A stretch of DNA of 64,000 nt from Phyto melanocephala (Eukaryota > Arthropoda > Insecta > Diptera > Rhinophoridae). Positions 33,834 to 45,640 of the stretch are shown here, one piece after another (the stretch's first letter is position 1; each line of letters starts with the position of its first letter). The notes under the pieces are model-generated. The model did not search any database and was not told the origin of the DNA. It worked only from the letters and a program-made list of their open reading frames with translations. Made by a program: the position numbers and the translations under genes. Where the stretch lies: positions 126,070,833 through 126,134,832 of the forward strand of contig OW799233.1 of NCBI GenBank assembly GCA_941918925.1, given 5' to 3'.

Positions 33834-33973
33834 TAATGTTTTTAAATTTAATTTTATAGATAGAATTTTGGAAAGTAATTTCAAAATTATTGGAATTTTT
33901 TTTTTAAATCACTGTATAGTAACTTTTTCTAATACTAGTTAATTTTTCTTTTTAATATTTGTTTAAAGTAACC

Positions 33974-34195
33974 AGATGTGCCCCAGTGGATTAGTCCGAA
34001 GTATACTGGCTTGTTAGTATGGGGGTTTAAAAATCAATACTCGCCAGAGATTCTGGATGGGTCTGCTTCTCTTTTTTATTTTCTATTCTTCTATTCTTTT
34101 TGTTCTTTTCAGGTATAGCAAAAGGATCAATATAATGGACCCAAGTGAGCTGCACAACAGCTGCCTATTCTACCTAACGTAACCCAACTAGAGAA
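33974..34195 (+). mobile_element. tRNA-derived SINE
   Basis: The first 75 bp follow a tRNA layout. CCCCAGTGGATTAGTC is an A-box-like region, ACTGGCTTGTTAGTATGG the anticodon-arm region and GGGGGTTTAAAAATC a degraded B box, followed by TCGCCAG. After a T-rich spacer a unique body GGACCCAAGTGAGCTGC and GCTGCCTATTCTACCTAACG follows. The same body recurs at 41685-41765. SINEs are copied by the machinery of a partner non-LTR element; the partner is not known here. Confidence 0.7.
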
Positions 34196-35310
34196 ATAAA
34201 TTAATTAAAAATATAAAAACATTTGAATGGTATTACTCATCCTTAAAATGTTGTTTTACAATAATTGCTACATCATTCTTAAAAGCATAATTGTAGCAAC
34301 TCTTGGCACATGTCATTCCAAATGTACAATAATGGCGAAATTTAAAGCATGTCTAAAATCATTAGAAACTTACAGTAGTAAAAAAGAAAAACTTATCATA
34401 TGTAACTGCATCCAGTGATACACAACACAAACACTCTTACAACCATTAGCACACCTATTTGGATGAAAGTAGACACTTTGGCATAAACATACGAATACAC
34501 AAATATATGTAGATGTGTGCATATATTATATGTCGGAGTTTTATATTACACCATCCAATTTTCAGCAAGAAGATTTTAACTGTCAGCAACTTTCTATGAC
34601 TTAATTTAAATTTACGATGCCAACAGGAGATGAGATGCAACACTATTATTTACACAAACGCACATGTGAAAATTAAAAAAAAAAAAAAAAAAAAACTGGA
34701 AAAATAAGGAACGACTTTTGCTACAAACAATAACAACAAGAACGATAATACCAACGATGAAAACAACTAAAGGAGCAGCAATAGCAACTCACACCCATAC
34801 AGGTTAAATGTGAGAATCCCAGTTAACATTTAAGTGTGATGTTTTGATATTTTAAAATTAAGCAATTATTTTCTCAATGAACGAAGTTTTTTCATATAAT
34901 TTGGAATAATATAAGTTAGTGGGCTTTGACATTTATTCATATTCCCTTCACAAAATATTGATAAGCATCTGTATGCAAGCATATACAATATTACTTGTTT
35001 ATGAAATAGTTTTAAATTGCTCAATCTTTGATATTGATGATTAATGGCATGTTAATATGTAAATATTTACATTTTATGTTGTGTGTGGTCTTGTTCTTGC
35101 AACGTACAGTAAACAAAACAAAAACTAGGCAATTCATTCATTCGTACACATGAATTAGCTGCAGTATATAATAACTACAACATAAAATAACTAATTTTTT
35201 AATGTTATATATTTACATACATATGTATATACTTAAATGTGTATTAGCACCGTCTGCTTTTGATGTTGTTGTTTTTTGAATAGAAATTTGCTGTTGAAAT
35301 TTTCATAAAA
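34196..35310. other. AT-rich stretch without a supported gene
   Basis: It contains an A-run at about 34675-34695. The frames at 34227-34418 and 34455-34643 have no recognisable domain. Confidence 0.45.
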
Positions 35311-35314
35311 AACA

Positions 35315-35620
35315 GGGGAGCATATAGATTTTCGCTCATAATTCAGCCGCTAATAGATCGAAGTTACTGGTTTTCATTTTTCAAAAACATTTGTGATGAA
35401 ATGATACCATAGACCTTGGGATTTAAAGGGGCTTAATAAATTGTATTTCAATGCTTAAACGGATGGACAGACGGACACAGCTTAAACGACTTCCATATGT
35501 TTAAGGATGTAGAATATGTATACTTTATGGGGTTTCAAGTAAATTTTGGAGAAATTAGAAATAGTGTAATACCCTATACCTTTCTACACTCTTATGTATG
35601 GTGATTCTTCCATCGTATTG
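35315..35620 (+). mobile_element. mini-me-like repeat fragment (H)
   Basis: ACGGATGGACAGACGGACAC is followed by ACTTTATGGGGTTTCAAG and AATACCCTATACC, the same order of blocks as in the other copies, but diverged and truncated. Confidence 0.55.
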
Positions 35621-36377
35621 CTGACTAATTGAAAAGAAAGTCTTAGTTTGGTTCAGCAAAATTTTGATGTAACTATTCAATTTACATATGAAGATTGAAT
35701 TTCCACTGTTCTGTGTACGCGGAAAATACTTTCGTGATCATATTTATTAAATGGTAATAATATTGTGACCAATAAGGCGTCCTGGGTTCAGCTAGTCTTC
35801 TATAGATATTTGCAAAGAAGATATTTAATAAAAAAAATTGTAAAATATTTCCCTAAAAAAATTTAATTAATATTCGAATGTAAATTATAATTTGAAGTGT
35901 GTTTATAATAAGTTCATAAACGTTATTAAATATAAACTTTAATTTTTTTTTAAAGTTAACGATTACATCAAATATGATATTTCTTACACAGACTATGTTC
36001 TTTGGGTTGTATTATGCATATCTGAAATAACACCCAATAAACATGCCAACGCAAAAAAAAAATATTTTGGAAAAAAAGTTTAATATCCCCAAATATTACA
36101 AAATGTCATACGAATAATAAATAGTAGTTCTAGTCGTAAACGAATAAATGTTTGTTACCACGAAACAGGGTACTGCAACACTCAATGTTATTTTGATTAG
36201 TTAGATTATTTTTATAAATAAAGTGGATAGACCATTATTTCCTCTACAGCTACCATTGAAACAACGTTTTTTATAAACAGGGACTAAATAGACGTTTATG
36301 TACTAAAAATGGGGTTTAGAATTCTATAATATGCACAAAAAATTTTAAATATTGATCCTGTATATTAATGTATTATT

Positions 36378-37222
36378 CCTTTTTATACCCTTCACACAGT
36401 GAAAAAGGGTATATATAGGTTTGTCATTCCGTGTGAAATTTCTACAATTTTCATTTCCGACCACATAAAGTATATATTTTCTGAAAGCATATGAATAGGG
36501 GAGTCGATTAAGCTCTGTCAGTCTGTCCGTCTGACCGTCTGTCCGTGTGTATGTTGAAATCAACTTTTTGAAGCCCCCGAAATCGCTTGGACCCGGGTGA
36601 AGTATTAAAATATCAAAAATATTCGGGAGTAGAACAGTATTGAAAATGAGAAACATCGGTACATAAACAACTGAGATATGAACAAAAACCCACGACCACC
36701 TCGATTTTTTTTTTCACAAAAACAACAACAACATACATACATACAAACGTGTATACTGGTTAGAGAAAACGTGGCATCGAATCCCAGCTGAGCCAAAAAA
36801 AAAATTTTTTATTTTTTTTTTTAATTTTTTTTTATTGTTTTTTTTATTATTTTTTTTTTTTTTATTTAATATATTATTTATATTTTTATTATTTTTTTTT
36901 TTAATTTTTTTTTTAATTTTTTTTTGTTTTATATTAATTATATATATTTTTTTTTAAATTTATTTTTTTAAATTTTTTTTTTAAATTTATTTTTTTAAAT
37001 TTTTTTTTTAAATTTTTTTTTAAATTTTTTTTTTATTTTTTTTTTTTCTTTTAACATACATACGTAAAGTTATTATTTGAAAATGGGTTGTTTTTATTAT
37101 ATAGGTTTTTTTATGTATGTACGTATTTCATATGGGATGAATGGTGATACAAACTACTGTTATTGCATGACAACACGTTGTGAAGGGTATATATATAAGA
37201 ATATAGCGATCTTACTTGTTAT
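36378..37222 (-). mobile_element. mini-me-like repeat, G-type, complete (G2)
   Basis: It runs from TTTTTATACCCTTCACAC through CAGTCTGTCCGTCTGACCGT, GAATCCCAGCTGAGCC, about 270 bp of T-rich low-complexity sequence and GAAGGGTATATATATAAG to CGATCTTACTTGTT. It pairs with the copy at 62152-62986 on the opposite strand. The frames at 36345-36656 and 36605-36796 belong to this repeat and are not genes. Confidence 0.75.
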
Positions 37223-37689
37223 TTTCTACGATAAGAAATAGACAACACCAACATTATCTGCCTTTTCGTTTACTTTTCTGAACTGGATGAATTTGTATGA
37301 AATTTTGTGTGAAGATACTTTGATATCTGAGTTCATTACCTCTTCTCTAAGGCTGAGGTGAAAGTGCGTGCTCAGTGCGCTTAAAGGCACCGCAGTGTGT
37401 GAAAATTTGTACTTAAATTTTAGTATGTAGTCAACACTTAATAATTTTTACCCTTCAAATAGAAACTTAAAGGATACCAAAGAACCTAAATGCCAATAAG
37501 GACAGTCGCAGTTTTAATGAAATTTTTAAATTTTTGCAAGTGGCTTTTCCAAAATCTAGGTTATGTCAAATATGTTTATTACAAAACTTCGATAAATTAT
37601 TAGTCAAGAAAACGCTCCTAATTTGTCATCCATTCTTTAGTGATCAAAAATCCCTGCGAAACAAATACACCCACAACGTGCAAATGTCG

Positions 37690-38640
37690 GGTGTTCATGA
37701 AATTCTTCAGGACTTTTTTCATAGAGATGTGAAGGTATCTCATGATCTTGGTGGCCAGTTGACTTCAAAATTGCTTGAGATAATTTGTTCTGGACATCAT
37801 TGCTGCAATAATTGAATTTTTTTTATGTGCTATCCAGTTAAGGTCCCCAAAATTCCGTTTTCTTAGTTTTGTAACAAATGCTGTACACAATCACAATAAT
37901 TTCAGCTCATCCTCAAAAAAATAAGACCCAATTATGACGCCTAATCAAAATCCGCACAAAAAAGTTTTGTGTTGTGGATGAATGTATTTCTGGTAGATTG
38001 CATTAGGCTTTACTGAGCCCTAAATTCGATAATTTTGCGTATTCATGAAGTCATTCAGATGAAAATCTGATTAATTTAAGAAAAAGACTTTTTTAAAAAA
38101 CTTTAAATTGACTTAAATTTGCTCTATTACCCATTGAACCAAATTCCCGCACTATAAATGGTCTGTTGGCTTGAGCTCCTGAATAAAGGTGGAGGTTTTT
38201 TTGTCAAAATGTTTAGTACTTCGTAAAATTTGAAGTTGTGAGAGAGGTGCCGAATTGATGGTTTCTGATTTTCGGTGAAACTCTCGTATATAACAGCAAT
38301 AATTTCAAGAGTTTTCGACTAGTTTGTTGAAGTACAGGAATCTCACTGTCCATAACCGGTTTAGGTACTTCAAATTTGTAGACCAATTTTCTAATGGTTG
38401 CACATTAGGTGCACTTTCCAACTGAAATTTTCGAGCGGTCTCAGCATAACTTTCAACTTTTTGTTATAACTTGTCACAATAATATTGGTAAAGCGCTTTA
38501 TTTTTTTGTGACAGCTAATAAATTTCAGAGTTGCTACTTGCACAATAAAACAAAAAAATCACTCTTACTGAGACACTCTTTAAGAACGTACTGTTTTGGG
38601 CTTCTGTTCATTCTTACTGAGACACTCTCTAAAAATGCAC
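37690..38640 (-). pseudogene. DD41D-like mariner transposase, heavily mutated
   Basis: On the minus strand the blocks appear in transposase order. ESFTENQKPSIRHLS lies near 38290-38240, FIQELKPTDHL near 38180 and SDFHLNDFMNTQNYRI near 38060-38010. GSVKPNAIYQKYIHPQ and LGVIIGSYFFEDE follow, and FEVNWPPRS near 37760. The first catalytic Asp (SDFH for SDEAH) is kept. No clear second Asp block is visible. Many stops and shifts separate the pieces. The plus-strand frames at 37534-37815 and 38409-38648 are shadows. The far C-terminus is uncertain. Confidence 0.7.
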
Positions 38641-38660
38641 TATTTTGAGCTTCATTCATT
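38563..38660. repeat. 49-bp tandem duplication
   Basis: TCTTACTGAGACACTCTTTA followed by AGAACGTACTGTTTTGGGCT is repeated at once as TCTTACTGAGACACTCTCTA and AAAATGCACTATTTTGAGCT. It lies at the 5' end of the mariner relic. Confidence 0.75.
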
Positions 38661-38699
38661 CATATAAATTTTAGTGAAATTCCGATGAGAGATGCGATA

Positions 38700-40689
38700 G
38701 AGGGTGTCTAAAACTCCATTGAAAAGATCAAGGTCAGTAAAACTTTTTCAAACTCATCGTATGAAGTTGGAGAAGAAATGCAAAAGCCTGGAAATATTAC
38801 ATACATATTATGGTCAATAATCTGCATCAGTAGTAAAAGTAGGTAAAAAGAGGTTTTCATTTTGAAAATTGTAAATATAAATCTTTATAAATGAAGGCCG
38901 TACTATCTTGCAGAAACAAAAAAACCCGATACATTTAATTAAGAGTGCCTATAGTAACATTGTTTCACCCACTCCTGGCTATGGCAGTTAGACAAGGAAG
39001 ACGACAAATGAAGGACTAGTTGCTCATTTGTCTAGCTCAATGCACTAGAATTAAGTAGATTTGAACTGAAAGATTTTGTAATTGATTTCTTATACAATAA
39101 TAAAAGCTTAATGATCACAAAGTGGGAAAAAATGGTTACTACATTAAATCTATTTTTTAAAATGATAACAATGCAAAATTTCCCTTAAAATATTCCTCAT
39201 ATAACTTTCTAAAAAATTACACAACTTCATGAAGTCTTCTTTACCACTCCTTATACTTTGTTTTCATGTACTTATGGTTGAATGTTAAAATCATTTAGAT
39301 TTACACCTACAATATGTAGACCATTATGCAAATAAACATATAATCACAAATAGAACATCCACAGACACATACACACACGAAAATGTACACATGATTATTA
39401 ACATTAGTAAGTTGTGAGTGCTTTCATTATGCGCTGAATATTTTGTGCCTTTTTCACTTGTGTTTTGTTTCTTTTTTTTCCATTGCTTTTAATTCTCCTT
39501 TGTCAGTGCTGCTGCTGCCTGCCTGAACGAGTGCTTTTATCCATAGAATTCATAAAAGTTGGAAAAAAAAATTCAAAAAATAAAAAGAAAAAGAACTAAA
39601 TATATACCATTGTAGATTTAGTTAGGAAATGTAAGTATTTTGATATTTATGTCTCCCAAGATGGCTTCTACTACTATGGAAACTTGCAAAATGCCAGTGT
39701 CCTAGTGCACTCAACACTTTTTTCTTTGACTTTTGCTATTGGGTGGGTGTATGGCATTTATGTTCAGATTTCTTTAATAAATTAAAATTCTCACTGTTTT
39801 TCGTTTATCCTGCATTAAAAGACGCTGATCTCTGGAAATTATTATTACAAAAATGATAAATCAGCAGCAATAATATTGGATTTTCTGTTTTAAATTTAAG
39901 AAATTCTATTCTCCTTAACCCAATAAAAACTATGCAAATTTTATATGAATGAAGTGCTACAATCCGACAAACTTTTTCATTTTGTATTTATTTTTTTTTT
40001 CCACTCACAGATACTCCTGCAAGTGTTTGTGTGCCGGAGGAGAAATGTTCAGCACCAGTTTACTTTATTAAACCCTTTGTACACTTATTGTTGTATGAGA
40101 GTTAAAAAGTTTATAGTCAAATATGTTAATATCCATTATTTTTCATTCACACACACCTACATACATACATACATACATACATACATTTACAGATTCGCTA
40201 ATGTACGTGTTGGCAAACAAAAACACACACATATAAAAACCCGCCAAGAGGAAATAGTTTTATCTGATGATAAGTAACATTGTTTTTCGTTTGTTTGTGT
40301 GTTTGTTTTTTTGTTTGTTTGTTTGTTTGTTTGTTACAATTTATGTAGAGTTTAAATGTGTGCCAAAGTGGTAGGGCATAATTGCAAATTGTAACAAACT
40401 GCACTTGAACTATAAGAATGCTTTTAAATTCTGCATGAGTTCTGTTCGTTAGATAATTTTTTTGTAGAATTTTTTATTTAAGGAAACATTTTGATGAGTT
40501 TTCTCTTTGAAGAATATTTTTTTTTAACTTGTGGTATACAAATTCGTTAAGTATTTTACTAGTGTCTAGAGCAGAATTCCCCGGAAATGGTTGACGAACC
40601 AGATAACGACCTGTCTTTTTTGTATCCTTCATTATATGATCTTTTCCAAAATAAGTAATCTCAATCAAACGTCATATTTGTAATATAAC
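38700..40689. other. AT-rich stretch with microsatellites, no supported gene
   Basis: (CATA)n lies at about 40155-40186 and (GTTT)n at about 40287-40335. The frames that span them (39945-40277 and 40198-40404) are products of the repeats. Confidence 0.6.
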
Positions 40690-41335
40690 AGAATGGATTT
40701 TTTCCTGGACGTTCAACTACATCTAATTCTTTCTTCTTCTTTGATAGGCATAATCAAGTTGATGTGATTTTTTTGGATATTTGTAAAGCGTTTGTTAAGG
40801 TACCTCATAATATTCTCTGTCTTAAACTGGAATACTGTGGTTTTCATGGTACTTTTTTGAGTTGGTTAAAATCTTATCTTTATAATAGTAAATATTCAGT
40901 TGTGTTAGAAAATTGTGTATCTGTTCCATATACTGCTAGCTCAGGTGTTCTTCAAGGCAGTATATTAGGTCCTTCGTTATTTTTAATATTTATAAATGAT
41001 TCGAGTATTTTATTTCGGGTACTCATTTCTTATTACATAATGATGATCTTAAAGTTTTTAAACAAATGATATCCATTGGTGATTTTTTATTATTACATTA
41101 TTATCTTCTTGGTGTTCAATTTAATATTTATCATTTAATACTGAAAAATGTTATCAAATGATGTTTTGTAAGCGTAATATATTGAGTTGTAAGTTGTAAG
41201 AGTTGTAAGATCTTGGCCTTGTTATATATTGTGAATTAAACTTCGAAGTAATATGTAAATTTTCAATCAGTCCTGAGTTCATATTAACATTCGTTATTTT
41301 TGCAAAGAATTTTTAATTGTGATAAATGCGAGAAT
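40690..41335 (+). pseudogene. reverse transcriptase fragment of a non-LTR retroposon
   Basis: It reads NGFFPGRSTTSNS, QVDVIFLDICKAFVKVPHNI, FHGTFLSWLKSYLYNSKYSV, SSGVLQGSILGPSLFLIFIN, then after a frameshift LLHNDDLKVFKQM, FNTEKCYQMMFCKRN and DLGLVIYCELNFE. These are the fingers and palm of a CR1/jockey-group reverse transcriptase. The first catalytic Asp (LDICKAF) is present. The YADD box has become HNDD and lies out of frame with the first part. Endonuclease and C-terminus are missing. It is a different family from the element at 26.8-31.6 kb. Confidence 0.8.
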
Positions 41336-41357
41336 AAATCTAAAAAATTATATTTTT

Positions 41358-41427
41358 ACCGACACTAGCCGAGTGGAATGCATTTTCGAAACCAGCTACA
41401 ATTTCATCATCAGCACTATCTGATCGG
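41358..41427 (+). repeat. dispersed GCATTTTCGAAAC repeat, second copy
   Basis: CGACACTAGCCGAGTGGAAT and GCATTTTCGAAACCAGCTAC then TTTCATCATCAGCACT. It follows the reverse-transcriptase fragment by about 20 bp. Confidence 0.6.
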
Positions 41428-41684
41428 TGGTTACATGTTAGTTGTAAATATCATCTATTAAACTCTCGGGACTTATGAAAATTGAATTCGGTAACTACTT
41501 TAGTCTTTCCTTTTTCATATATTTTACCACAATGAGTTAGATTGAAATTTTTAACCAATCAGCAATCCTTTTACTTTTGTTTGTTATTATCTTTCATTTA
41601 TATCACTATTTTTGTCCTGCTGTAACCACCAGTTAGGTAGCGATAAGAAAAGATGATTGCTTTTAACAATCAATGTTTATAATC

Positions 41685-41765
41685 ATTTGTTTTTTATTTT
41701 TTGTGAGGCCAGACTCAAGTGAGCTAAGCAATTGCTGCCTGTTCTACCTATCTACTTAATTCGAT
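41685..41765 (+). mobile_element. 3' part of the tRNA-derived SINE
   Basis: CTCAAGTGAGCTAAGCAATT and GCTGCCTGTTCTACCTATC match the body of the SINE at 33974-34195 after a similar T-rich spacer. A clear tRNA-like head is not visible upstream. Confidence 0.5.
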
Positions 41766-41769
41766 TCAG

Positions 41770-42780
41770 TGCGACCAAATTAATTATTTTGTTCTGTTTT
41801 ACATTTTTTCCTTAAATAATAACAATAATTATTTCAACTAATAGTCTTTGTTATAAAAAAAATATCGTTTTTAATTTTGTCATTTATTTTAATATTTCGC
41901 CATTCCGTTGTGCAACATCATCAGAAAATTAAATTAATGTTCAAAATTAGAAAACTTGACAATGAGAAAGGAAACAATGCAGAGATAGTCATTGACCTAT
42001 GTACCAGGAAAATCAGAAAGGCTAAGACAATCTAAAGTTTTTGATATTAATGGATATGGAATGGCAATAGGTAGATTACTAAGTAAAACAAAATACAAAA
42101 ATGGGTTAAGTCTAATTTAGTATAAAGGATACTTTGTGGTGGTAATGATAGTGAGAAATGTAAAAAAACTTTTATAGATACGACTTAAAATAAACTTTAA
42201 ACAAGAATTGCTGGACATAAACCAAAAGCATAAGCATAATATAAATTCACAAAAGCATTATGCTCTCACTATAAAATTATGCTCGAAATAAAATCAATAA
42301 AATTAACGTACCATCAACACTTATAATAAACTATAAGGCAGACACTGATAATATTGCTCAGAGTTACAGACTTATGATATATAAGAAATAACAGATTTAA
42401 AATATATGCACACATATTTGCTTATGTAATATTGTTAAACTGTTTGTTAATTTTTGAGTTAATACATTTTTATAAAAATTTTTCCATATGACAAAATATT
42501 GGAACTTATGTGTTAAATATTTTTTAAAGTTTGTTATTTCAAATTTATTTTTAACACACAAAAATTTTATTAAAATTTAATCATTTATTTTATTTCCTGA
42601 TGATCCTACACAACGGAATTATTATTAGTGGTAATATTCAGTACGACCTCTACAATTTCGTTTAGTTCAAAATCGGTTAAGCGTTTATTCATTAAATTAT
42701 TGCTTTTATGTTTTTAGAACTAAATTCTTAGTTTTTTGCGGCGATTCTTGTTTATGCCTGCTACTTACATAAATAAAAAA
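41770..42780. other. AT-rich stretch without a supported gene
   Basis: No protein-like frame or known repeat was recognised. Confidence 0.45.
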
Positions 42781-42782
42781 AA

Positions 42783-43225
42783 GGGTGTTTTTTTAGCTAT
42801 CCATATTGATAACTGTGGCTGGACAATTGAGAATGCCAAACAGTGTTGACGTTTCTATTTAGTAAGGTCGAGAAACTCATCACGAATCGTTTGAAGCCTG
42901 AAAAAATAAATAAATCCGTTTGCAAACTTTATAGGGCAATTTATCCATTCTACGTATTTAGTAATGGAGCTCGTTTCTCATTAAATAGCTATGTCAGTTA
43001 CTAAAATTGCAGTATTTTGCGTGAACACATTCCTTATGCCATTAACAAATCACCATTGCTTCCAATGAAATTTACTGTTTGATTCGGTTTATTCGCTGGC
43101 TTTATTAACGTTTCTAATTTTATCGAAATGATTAAGGAGCAACCTTTTCGGTGAATGGCGAGCGCTATCTAACCATGCTGACGAGTTTATTGTTTGGTTC
43201 CATACCCTACAAGAAATGAATAATT
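42783..43225 (+). pseudogene. DD41D-like mariner, 3'-truncated relic
   Basis: It begins with GGGTGTTTTTTTAGCTATCC, a typical mariner end. Around 42965-43200 the translation gives GARFSLNSYVSY, NCSILREHIPYAINKSPLLP, KFTV and FGLFAGFI, then TFSVNGERYLTMLTSLL. In the copy at 8296-9376 the first block reads DEAHFQLNGFVNKQNC; here the catalytic Asp codon has become Asn (SNGARF). The rest of the gene is missing. Confidence 0.68.
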
Positions 43226-43275
43226 GAAACTAAAACATACACAATGTTTGTACTAACACTTTTGTAGCAATATAA

Positions 43276-44601
43276 TAGGTTTGTTCGACATACGTTAACG
43301 CGGGAACCCGCGGGCTCCCAATTTTACCGAAAAGCGTTTCTTGTGTTGAAAATTGGGTAAATTGGGTAAATGAGAACGTTAATGAGAGATTAATTTGTGT
43401 TTTTCTTTTTACCAGAATTCACCCGTACTTGTTTTGCGTGTAAAATGGGAAAACTGTCAGATCACTAAATCAGCTGTTTTTAATTTGTAAAAATATAAAA
43501 GGTCGAAAAGATTTTTTTATTTTTGTAAACAATGGAATATACTTTGTCTGAGCATATAAATAGAGTTTTTGTAATTTGAATAATTTTAATAACTAATAAA
43601 ACATATGCATTTCACTCTAGTGTTTGTTTGGACATACTTTAACAAACATTAAACTTAAAAACTAAAAATTTGTTGAAAAATTTTTTTTTGTTAGCAAGCT
43701 GTTGGTAGAAAAACGGCGTGGTGGCGGCTAAGTGCAAAAATTACCGGCGGTAGGTTGGAGCTGGTTTAAGAAATCATTAAAATAAAAAAAAAAAAATAAG
43801 TGTTTTAACGAAATAAGTAGTAAGTAATCATATTGTGCAGTCATATCTTTACGATTACAAAAACTTAGCATTCCACTATTTTATATAACAAGAGTTTGAT
43901 CCAGGATATATTTTAGTAAAACTTAATATATTAAATTTTAATGTCAATCATTTTTATTTTGGCTTAAGTTCATTTAATTTTTAATTTAATTTTATAATTT
44001 AAATTAAATTAAATTGTAACCATTTTTAGGAATATTCTTTCTAAAATTATTTCCGATATTAGCCGAGTGGAATGCATTTTCGAAATCAGCTACGATTTCA
44101 TCATCAGCACTCTTTATCGGTATACTACTATGTAACTGAAAATTCCCATTTATGTTACAATTCAATGAAATTTGAATTAGTGAATCTTAGTATAAATTTT
44201 CAAAATTTTGTTGAATTTTTACTTCACTTATCAAATGACAATTCTTTATTCAACATGTTCATAACGAAAATGTTTTACGAATATAAAAGAATTTAGAAAG
44301 TTTTAAAAGAGAATGAGAAAAATATATGCCTCTTATTTCTAGTTTGTAAAAAGCATTTAACGCCATCAGTCGAGATAGCCTGATGCGGTTCAAAAGAATT
44401 CGGCGACGGCGGTAAGCCGGCTGAGGCCATATCAACCTGGTCCTCTAAACAACAGCTGTACAATTTTGACATTTTTTTCGGGCTTAAAATGTGTTTTTTT
44501 TGCGTTCTAGCAAATTTTGGTAAATTTATCGTTTTCTGAGAGAATTTTTTGTTTACTCTCATTTTACCGGACTTTACGCGGATTTACGTCGAACTAACCT
44601 A
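43276..44601. mobile_element. 1.3-kb inverted-repeat element with 6-bp ATATAA duplication
   Basis: The ends TAGGTTTGTTCGACATACG and, from the right, TAGGTTAGTTCGACGTAAA match. ATATAA lies directly outside at both sides (43270-43275 and 44602-44607). It carries the dispersed repeat copy at 43975-44120. The minus-strand frame at 44293-44562 has no known domain. The superfamily is not assigned. Confidence 0.65.
43975..44120 (+). repeat. dispersed GCATTTTCGAAAC repeat, third and longest copy
   Basis: AATTAAATTGTAACCATTTT, TTCTTTCTAAAATTATTTCC and GATATTAGCCGAGTGGAATG form a block that matches the minus strand of 53352-53465 over about 100 bp and continues into the core shared with 41358-41427. 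Confidence 0.65.
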
Positions 44602-44604
44602 ATA

Positions 44605-45300
44605 TAATTGTGGATACAGGAAAAATAATGCGTATGCAAGAGTGAGACAACTAATGTATGTTGATTTCTTGATGTGCAAAAGAAACATTTTTTAATATTA
44701 TTGCGTACAGTTTTTAATTCCGTGTAATAAAAAGTAATTTTTATTAAATAACTTATAGTATTTTAGACGAGGCTGGATATAAAATACTTAAGAAATAAAA
44801 GGTAAGTAAGATAGGTCGCAGCCAAACATATATATGTATATGCACTTACATATTTTCTTAGTTTTGACTTTTAAGCAATTCCAGCCGTAAGAAGAATTAC
44901 ACTAACACCATGAATACGGATTAAAATAAGCCCTTCCAGGAACCAGTGAAACGTTTTAAATAGTGATAAAAGTGAATGAAATAAAACACATAACAATAAA
45001 AAATACAAAAAATAACAAAAGGTATTTTATTGTTCAAGTAATTTATTTGACCGATATACAGGTTAAGTGTGACTAATATTTATATTTGCTAAGTAAAGAG
45101 GTGTAGAGTAAGTAGAGCAGATATATGTTTTACAGGTGACAGAACTAATAAGTAAGAGAAAGACGCAAAATCACATGTACTTAAAAGTTCCCCTTACTTT
45201 TTCTTCATATTAAGAAATTAATAGAAACTTTATTCTACGTTATACCCGAGATATCAGTCACTAGTACCAGTCATATATCGAGTTAAATAACCGTCACTGT
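44605..45300. other. stretch without a supported gene
   Basis: AT-rich; no protein-like frame or known repeat was recognised. Confidence 0.4.
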
Positions 45301-45314
45301 TCTTCTTGGGTAAT

Positions 45315-45640
45315 TGGATCAATGACGAGTTTCGTAAAGGTTGTTTAAAATCGGTTGTTTATGTTGTGCACAATGTGATACTGCAAGATTGTAATGTTAC
45401 TTATGTTGAGATTGAGGCAACTTTAAATGTTAGTGGGACCAGCGTTCGCGTTGGATTCCAGGTAATTTGACTATTACCCACCATATAGTCCCGACTTGGC
45501 AGCCAATTTGATGCGTTCAAAATGTGTGTTTTGGTGTTACCTCAAGCGGAATGGAAAAATTGCTTCGGAAATTGGTTCGCATATATACAAAAGTATATTG
45601 ATCTTCATGAAGGATATTTTTCAAAGATAAATATTTATCT
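45315..45640 (+). pseudogene. DD34D mariner transposase, N- and C-terminal parts joined by a deletion
   Basis: One open frame reads NDEFRKGCLKSVVYVVHNVI, LQDCNVTYVEIEATLNVSGT and SVR (45318-45455), the N-terminal DNA-binding region of a classical mariner (DEFREGRPKSVV type). It then jumps to the C-terminal part. In other frames YSPDLAA and WKNCFGNWFAYIQKYIDLHE followed by GYF occur, the last block of mariner transposases. The middle, including SDES-like and HDNA-like catalytic motifs, is gone. It is from a different lineage than the DD41D copies. Confidence 0.75.

Noticed and set aside
37534..38648. Two plus-strand ORFs (93 and 79 codons)
   Set aside because: Both overlie minus-strand DD41D-like transposase blocks.
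40155..40404. ORFs spanning (CATA)n and (GTTT)n tracts
   Set aside because: They are translations of microsatellites.
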